The notes below the pieces were generated by a model. That model made no database searches, had not been told where the DNA came from, and worked only from the letters and a program-made list of their open reading frames with translations. Below, in pieces: positions 31,879 through 36,323 of a stretch of DNA of 36,323 nt. Both the position numbers and the translations under genes were made by a program. The stretch comes from Bacteroidota bacterium (GTDB taxonomy: Bacteria > Bacteroidota > Bacteroidia > Chitinophagales > Saprospiraceae). Each line of letters starts with the position of its first letter. The stretch's first letter is position 1. The stretch is from contig CAUJEY010000324.1 in the NCBI GenBank assembly GCA_963169325.1, positions 1 through 36,323 of the forward strand. Direction: 5' to 3'.

Positions 31879-32814
31879 TTATAACAAGTAAAAAACCAGG
31901 AACACGAACACCCAAACCAAGTCCACAAAGTGCCAGTATAGTCCAATTTTTTCCACCATCTCATAACCGTTTCTCCGGGCCGCATACACGCCGCCGGCAG
32001 CATTGATCATGATAATTGTCAGAAACAACACACCGGAAAATACGTGAAAACCGTGAAAGCCGGTAATAAAGAAGAACAGAGCACCGAAAGCTTTCGGTCC
32101 CATTTCTGCTTCCCGTACCTGTCCGGCATAAGCGCCCGTGGTATATTTTATTTTGGTTCCCTCATGCTGGACCATCTTTTCACCCCGCTGTGAAGCATCG
32201 TGAAAAACCAGGCCGGTAGGGTGGCCGTCATGAATATGCATGAGATAACTTTCACCCTTATGAAACTCCAGGGGTGAACCATCGGGCTTTTTAGCCTCGG
32301 AACCATTTTCATTCAGGTATACGCCATCGGCGATATGCCGGCCAAACGGATTTTGGCTCAAGCTCATGTTTTCCTTAACGATCAACGTCGTCCATTCGTA
32401 GGCTTGAGATCCCAGGAAGGTAGCCCCACCCAAAATGGTCAGCAGCATCCAGAAAACAACCCCTTTTTGGTTTTCGCGGTGCCCTTCCTGCACGGCGCGT
32501 ACCATCGTAACCGAACTGAAAATCAGGACGAAGGTCATAAAGGTTACAAAGATCAACGGCCAGTGTGCCTGCACGAAAGGAAGTGAACCGAATACAAAGT
32601 CCGGTTCCGGCCAGGTCGGCATACTGAAACGAAGGGCGCCATAGGCAATCAAAAATCCGGCGAACGTAAACGCATCGGACAGTAGGAAATACCACATCAT
32701 TAGTTTGCCGTAACTCGCCTTAAACGGCTCTTTCGCGCCTTCCCAGAGTTGTGCTTCCTCCGAGTGATCGTGTTCGTGCATTTCGTGTGCGTGTGTAACA
32801 GATGTTTCTGCCAT
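31879..32814 (-). CDS. Cytochrome c oxidase subunit III, with large hydrophilic insert
   Basis: The 311-residue protein has the subunit III core: MMWYFLLSDAFTFAGFLIAYGALRF, a long second helix region, and the conserved end FFITGFHGFHVFSGVLFL ... YWHFVDLVWVFVFLVFYLL. Two features are unusual. A His-rich N-terminus (HAHEMHEHDH) precedes the first helix, and a hydrophilic insert of about 95 residues (roughly 140-235) separates two helices where subunit III normally has a short loop. The subunit stabilises the binuclear centre in subunit I. The ATG at 32814 is preferred to a TTG two codons upstream. Confidence 0.92.
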   Translation of the reverse strand: MAETSVTHAHEMHEHDHSEEAQLWEGAKEPFKASYGKLMMWYFLLSDAFTFAGFLIAYGALRFSMPTWPEPDFVFGSLPFVQAHWPLIFVTFMTFVLIFSSVTMVRAVQEGHRENQKGVVFWMLLTILGGATFLGSQAYEWTTLIVKENMSLSQNPFGRHIADGVYLNENGSEAKKPDGSPLEFHKGESYLMHIHDGHPTGLVFHDASQRGEKMVQHEGTKIKYTTGAYAGQVREAEMGPKAFGALFFFITGFHGFHVFSGVLFLTIIMINAAGGVYAARRNGYEMVEKIGLYWHFVDLVWVFVFLVFYLL

Positions 32815-32862
32815 AATCAACAGTTATTGATAGGTAGTAGGATCGTTAAGTGTTTCCGTTTT

Positions 32863-33438
32863 TCAGGATTGAATCATAAAAAATACGACTAAATATACCC
32901 AAAGTATATCTACAAAATGCCAGTATTGAACCACCAGGTCAAATCGCAATTTGCGACGGGCTGTTGGTTTGAACGGCAGATAAAACGCATGAACCATAGC
33001 CACTATCAATGCGGCAACGCCTCCCAGCACGTGCGCAGCATGTAATCCGGAGATCACAAAAACAAATGAACTGGATGGGTTAACCGTAAAAGTGGCGCCC
33101 ATTGCATTCATGGCTTTCCACCCCTGATATTGGAGTATGACGAATGCCAGACCGAGCACAAAAGTGGTCAGGAGCAATACCTTGTAGCGGGTTTCCATTC
33201 CCTTTACAAAAGACCGGTACGACCAGTGGAGCGTTACGCTACTGGCCAGAATGACCAAAGTATTCAGAAAAAATATATCCGGCAGTTTAAATTCATACCA
33301 GTTGCCGGCTGCCCGGCGAACAATATAAGCGCTGGTGAACGCCCCGAACATCATAATGATCGTAGCGATACCCACCCACAGCGCAAGTTTGTGCTGGTGA
33401 ATTTTATTTTGATTGTATTCAGAAACAACTGCACCCAT
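32863..33438 (-). CDS. Cytochrome c oxidase subunit III, short form
   Basis: The 191-residue protein has five predicted membrane helices and the subunit III signatures AFTSAYIVRRAAGNWYEFKLP, FVISGLHAAHVLGGVAALIVAMVHAFYLP and the end VQYWHFVDILWVYLVVFFMI. Two subunit III-type genes in tandem are usual in Bacteroidota caa3 clusters; the two are paralogues with different lengths. It lies 48 bp upstream of the long form. Confidence 0.92.
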   Translation of the reverse strand: MGAVVSEYNQNKIHQHKLALWVGIATIIMMFGAFTSAYIVRRAAGNWYEFKLPDIFFLNTLVILASSVTLHWSYRSFVKGMETRYKVLLLTTFVLGLAFVILQYQGWKAMNAMGATFTVNPSSSFVFVISGLHAAHVLGGVAALIVAMVHAFYLPFKPTARRKLRFDLVVQYWHFVDILWVYLVVFFMIQS

Positions 33439-33457
33439 AAGATTGTGCTTATTTTTC

Positions 33458-34357
33458 TTAAATTTTATCCAATAACAATACGATTAACGACAACGGCAAG
33501 TGCAAAAAAGAAGCAAACATTTGCCGCCTCGCCGCCTCGCGTGTGCAGGTCCGGTACAATTGCCAACTCCTCCAAGCAAAAAAGGCATTCAGAGCAAGCA
33601 AAGCAAGCGTGGCGATAAACCCGCTAAAACCAAGCCAGTATCCCAGCAAAGCATTGACCAGCATCGCAATACAAAACAAAAACGACAGGAACCCCGTAGT
33701 GGAGTTCTTCTCCCCATTGCGCGACGGAAGCATAAAAAATCCGGCGCGTTTATAATCTTCGTCAGCCAACCAGGCAATAGACCAATAATGCGGAAACTGC
33801 CAGAGAAACTGAATCGTAAACAACATCAGTGCCGTGTTCGTCAGCACACCATCCCAAGCAGTGCATCCGATAACCAGCGGTAGCGCTCCGGGAACCGCAC
33901 CAACTGCTACAGCCAGTGGGGACGAACGTTTCAAAGGCGTGTAAATGAACGCATAGCTAATCAGCGACAGCATCCCCAAAAAGCCGGTCAGCGGATTGAA
34001 TAGCGATAATATAGATACACCAAAAAGCGCCATCAGGCCTGCAAGCAATACCGCGTTGGACACACTCATTCGGCCTGTAGCCACGGGACGATTGGCCGTT
34101 CGCGGCATCAAGCGGTCATAATCGCGTTCCAAAACCTCGTTCAAAGCATTTGAAGCACCGGTCACTAAAAACCCTCCGATAGCAAGGAGCGTGAACCCGA
34201 CCCAATTTGCTTGTCCTGCCCCGGCAATAGCATAAGCCATAAGGGCAGAAAAAAGTACCATGATGGACAACTTAAACTTCACCAGCAAGCCAAAATCAGC
34301 CATTGCCTGCGTCAAATTCGCCCAAATCGAAAGTTGTTGTGCCGGATTGCGCTCCAT
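33458..34357 (-). CDS. ctaB: Protohaem IX farnesyltransferase (haem O synthase)
   Basis: The 299-residue protein is a UbiA-type prenyltransferase with the haem O synthase motif ASNALNEVLERDYDRLMPRTANRPV (N-x3-D-x2-D type, with D around residues 80-85) and about nine membrane helices. It attaches farnesyl to protohaem for haem O, the precursor of haem A used by the oxidase. It lies 58 bp after coxA; the gap has degenerate TTATAAAC repeats. Confidence 0.96.
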   Translation of the reverse strand: MERNPAQQLSIWANLTQAMADFGLLVKFKLSIMVLFSALMAYAIAGAGQANWVGFTLLAIGGFLVTGASNALNEVLERDYDRLMPRTANRPVATGRMSVSNAVLLAGLMALFGVSILSLFNPLTGFLGMLSLISYAFIYTPLKRSSPLAVAVGAVPGALPLVIGCTAWDGVLTNTALMLFTIQFLWQFPHYWSIAWLADEDYKRAGFFMLPSRNGEKNSTTGFLSFLFCIAMLVNALLGYWLGFSGFIATLALLALNAFFAWRSWQLYRTCTREAARRQMFASFLHLPLSLIVLLLDKI

Positions 34358-34359
34358 TG

Positions 34360-34410
34360 TTATAAACCTGCTCTAAACCTTTATAAACGCTTATAAAACT
34401 TTTTTAAACC
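34360..34410. repeat. Degenerate direct repeats, word TTATAAACC
   Basis: The gap between coxA and ctaB holds TTATAAACC (34360-34368), TCTAAACC (34372-34379), TTATAAACG (34381-34389), TTATAAAAC (34391-34399) and TTTTAAACC (34402-34410), with irregular spacing of 9-12 bp. It is less regular than the other arrays in the window and has no inverted arm. Confidence 0.55.
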
Positions 34411-34415
34411 AATGT

Positions 34416-36272
34416 CTAATGGCCGTGATCGTGTTCCCCTTCTTTCAGTGGTATATACTGTGGAATAAACTCCTCGCCACCTTTACCATAATCATACGCC
34501 CAGCGCTGAGTCGTGGGAATATTACCGGGCCAGTTACCGTGTCCGGTCTTAATCGGCGTCGTCCATTCCAATGTATTTGCGCCCCATGGGTTTTTCTCCG
34601 TCAGTTTACGTCCGCTGAAAATGGAATAGAAGAAATTGATCACAAAAATGATCTGGAGAAAGAACACGATGATAGCAGCTACCGTAATAAACTTGTTCAG
34701 ATCGTCGAAGTGACGGAAAGCATCGAAAGAAGCGCCACCGTCGTAATAACGCCGCGGTACGCCCGCCATACCCGTGTAGTGCATGGGCCAGAAAATGGCA
34801 TACGCGCCGATCATAGTACCCCAGAAGTGAATTTTGCCCAGGGTTTCATTCATAAAACGACTGAACATTTTCGGGAACCAATGGTAGATACCGGCAAACA
34901 TTCCAAAAAACGCCGCAATACCCATAACAATATGGAAGTGTGCCACCACGAAGTAGGTATCGTGCAATTGAATGTCGATAGCAGAGTTGCCGAGAAAGAT
35001 ACCCGTTAAACCACCGGAAATAAACATCGATACAAAACCCAATGCAAATAAACTAGCCGAATTGAACCTGAAATTAGAACCGTACACGGTTGAAATCCAG
35101 TTGAATACTTTTACGGCAGAGGGTACGGCAATAATCAGGGTAAAGACGACAAAAAAGTTACTGATAAATGGATTCACGCCGGACATAAACATGTGGTGCG
35201 CCCAAACGATAAACGAAAGGAAAGCAATGGCGAGAATGGACAGCACCATAGCGCGATAGCCAAAAATAGGTTTCCGGGCATTCACAGAAAGCACTTCGGA
35301 TACAATACCCATTGCCGGCAGGATGATGATGTACACCTCCGGGTGTCCCAGGAACCAAAACAGGTGTTGGAACAAAATGGGACTACCGCCGACACGATCC
35401 AGTATCTGGCCCCCAACGACTATCTCACTCAGGTAAAACGAAGTGCCCATACTCCTGTCGAACATCAGCAACAACACCCCGGAAAAAAGCACGGGAAAGG
35501 ATAATACGCCCAAGATGGCCGTAATAAAGAATGCCCATATTGTAAGCGGCATCCGCCACATGTTCATGCCTTTGGTACGCAAGTTCAGTACTGTCGTGAC
35601 GTAGTTGATCCCGCCCAATAAAGCAGAAACAATAAACATCGCCATGGCAACAATCCACATGGTCATACCCCCCGCAGAACCGTCAGAGGCCTGCGGCAAC
35701 GCGCTTAAAGGCGGGTAAGCCGTCCAGCCACCGGAAAACGGCCCGGTGCTCAGGAAAAGCGAGAGAAACATCACCACACTGGCTAAGAAGAAAAACCAGT
35801 ACGAGAAAGCATTCAATAGTGGAGAAGCCATGTCGCGGGCGCCAATCTGTAGCGGAATAAGCAGATTGGAAAAGGTGCCGCTCAACCCGGCCGTCAACAC
35901 GAAGAACACCAGGACGGTACCGTGTATCGTTACCAAAGAGTAATAAAACTCTGGATCAAGTTTGCCGATACCCGCATCATTCACCATGATCCATTTGCCC
36001 AGAATCGGCCGCAGCCAAGCCATGTCAGCTTCCGGAAAACCCAATTGCAGGCGGAAAATTATGGACATACCGGCGCCCATGAGCGCCCAGAATATACCAG
36101 TCATCAAAAATTGCCGGCCGATAATCTTGTGGTCGGTACTAAAAATATAAGTGGTCAAAAAGTTCGACTGGAACTTATCACCATGATGATGCTCGTGAAA
36201 CTGATCATCATAACCCAATTCCTGGGTAAGTTTGTTTTCCAACGTTTCAGCGGCAGATACTACGTGAGCCAT
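34416..36272 (-). CDS. coxA: Cytochrome c oxidase subunit I
   Basis: The 618-residue protein has the haem and copper ligands of haem-copper oxidases: His117 (TIHGT, low-spin haem), HPEVY (His310-Tyr314, Cu-B His and the cross-linked Tyr), His359-His360, and VAHFHIVMG (His445, His447). Twelve or more helices fit the A-type family. It reduces O2 to water and pumps protons. Subunit II (coxB) is not in the window and is expected upstream, beyond the right edge. Its His-rich N-terminus (FHEHHHGD, 25-32) is a lineage feature. It heads the gene cluster coxA-ctaB-subunits III-IV. Confidence 0.98.
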   Translation of the reverse strand: MAHVVSAAETLENKLTQELGYDDQFHEHHHGDKFQSNFLTTYIFSTDHKIIGRQFLMTGIFWALMGAGMSIIFRLQLGFPEADMAWLRPILGKWIMVNDAGIGKLDPEFYYSLVTIHGTVLVFFVLTAGLSGTFSNLLIPLQIGARDMASPLLNAFSYWFFFLASVVMFLSLFLSTGPFSGGWTAYPPLSALPQASDGSAGGMTMWIVAMAMFIVSALLGGINYVTTVLNLRTKGMNMWRMPLTIWAFFITAILGVLSFPVLFSGVLLLMFDRSMGTSFYLSEIVVGGQILDRVGGSPILFQHLFWFLGHPEVYIIILPAMGIVSEVLSVNARKPIFGYRAMVLSILAIAFLSFIVWAHHMFMSGVNPFISNFFVVFTLIIAVPSAVKVFNWISTVYGSNFRFNSASLFALGFVSMFISGGLTGIFLGNSAIDIQLHDTYFVVAHFHIVMGIAAFFGMFAGIYHWFPKMFSRFMNETLGKIHFWGTMIGAYAIFWPMHYTGMAGVPRRYYDGGASFDAFRHFDDLNKFITVAAIIVFFLQIIFVINFFYSIFSGRKLTEKNPWGANTLEWTTPIKTGHGNWPGNIPTTQRWAYDYGKGGEEFIPQYIPLKEGEHDHGH

Positions 36273-36323
36273 AGCCAGAGTTTTGTATAGTGGTAAATCT
36301 TTCGTTGGGTTCGATGTTTCGAT
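36273..36323. other. Leader of coxA at the window edge
   Basis: These 51 bases lie upstream of coxA. No gene or clear promoter box is visible; the end of the preceding gene is outside the window. Confidence 0.4.

Overview
The window looks like a chromosomal piece of a member of the Bacteroidota, probably of the Saprospiria/Chitinophagia side. The reasons are two proteins with type IX secretion (T9SS) C-terminal sorting domains, PorV/PorQ- and PorT-like outer-membrane barrels, a cytochrome oxidase cluster of the Bacteroidota type, absence of Shine-Dalgarno sequences, and many promoters of the Bacteroidota form TTTG-N17-23-TAnnTTTG. No insertion sequence, prophage or CRISPR array was seen. There is one tRNA gene, tRNA-Leu(CAG).

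Layout. Bases 1-4253: the end of an unidentified gene, then on the minus strand a two-gene RNA-repair operon, hen1-pnkp, whose coding regions overlap by 20 bp. Bases 4542-8670: type II NADH dehydrogenase, a membrane-anchored DUF1573 protein, thioredoxin and the NAD(P)HX repair enzyme Nnr. Bases 8752-13472: a CaiB/BaiF CoA-transferase, the Fe-S carrier Mrp, a LysM protein without signal peptide, and DNA polymerase III delta. Bases 13624-18900: a barrel-like protein, 3-hydroxyacyl-CoA dehydrogenase, a PorQ-like protein, a GH1 glycosidase and a PorV-like protein. Bases 19049-25419: a T9SS-exported LVIVD-repeat protein, a GT9 glycosyltransferase, a predicted secreted CotH/HipA-like kinase, the tRNA, a PorT-like barrel and a second T9SS cargo. 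Bases 25646-29778: YceI, ribosomal protein L19, P5C dehydrogenase, CoaD and another barrel. Bases 29850-36272: a minus-strand cytochrome c oxidase cluster (coxA, ctaB, two subunit III genes, subunit IV) followed, behind an internal terminator, by a Sco-like protein without copper ligands, a DUF420 protein and a small CxxC membrane protein.

Two things stand out outside the protein genes. First, seven intergenic gaps hold short degenerate tandem arrays with a period of about 7-10 bp. In five of them the array is paired with an inverted copy, so that it can fold into a long hairpin; each locus has its own word, and in the three clearest loci the order of variant units is mirrored between the two arms. 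This is not one dispersed repeat family but one recurring architecture. Second, two gene-free stretches (near 17405-17645 and 20454-20897) each carry an excellent promoter, a run of small hairpins and an intrinsic terminator on the minus strand, and so look like unrecognised structured small RNAs.

Working together: hen1-pnkp heals and seals cut RNA; ndh and the cytochrome oxidase cluster are the two ends of an aerobic respiratory chain; Nnr protects the NAD(P)H pool; the barrels and T9SS cargo build the cell surface. Starts were chosen mainly from domain and signal-peptide limits, because ribosome binding sites are not informative here.
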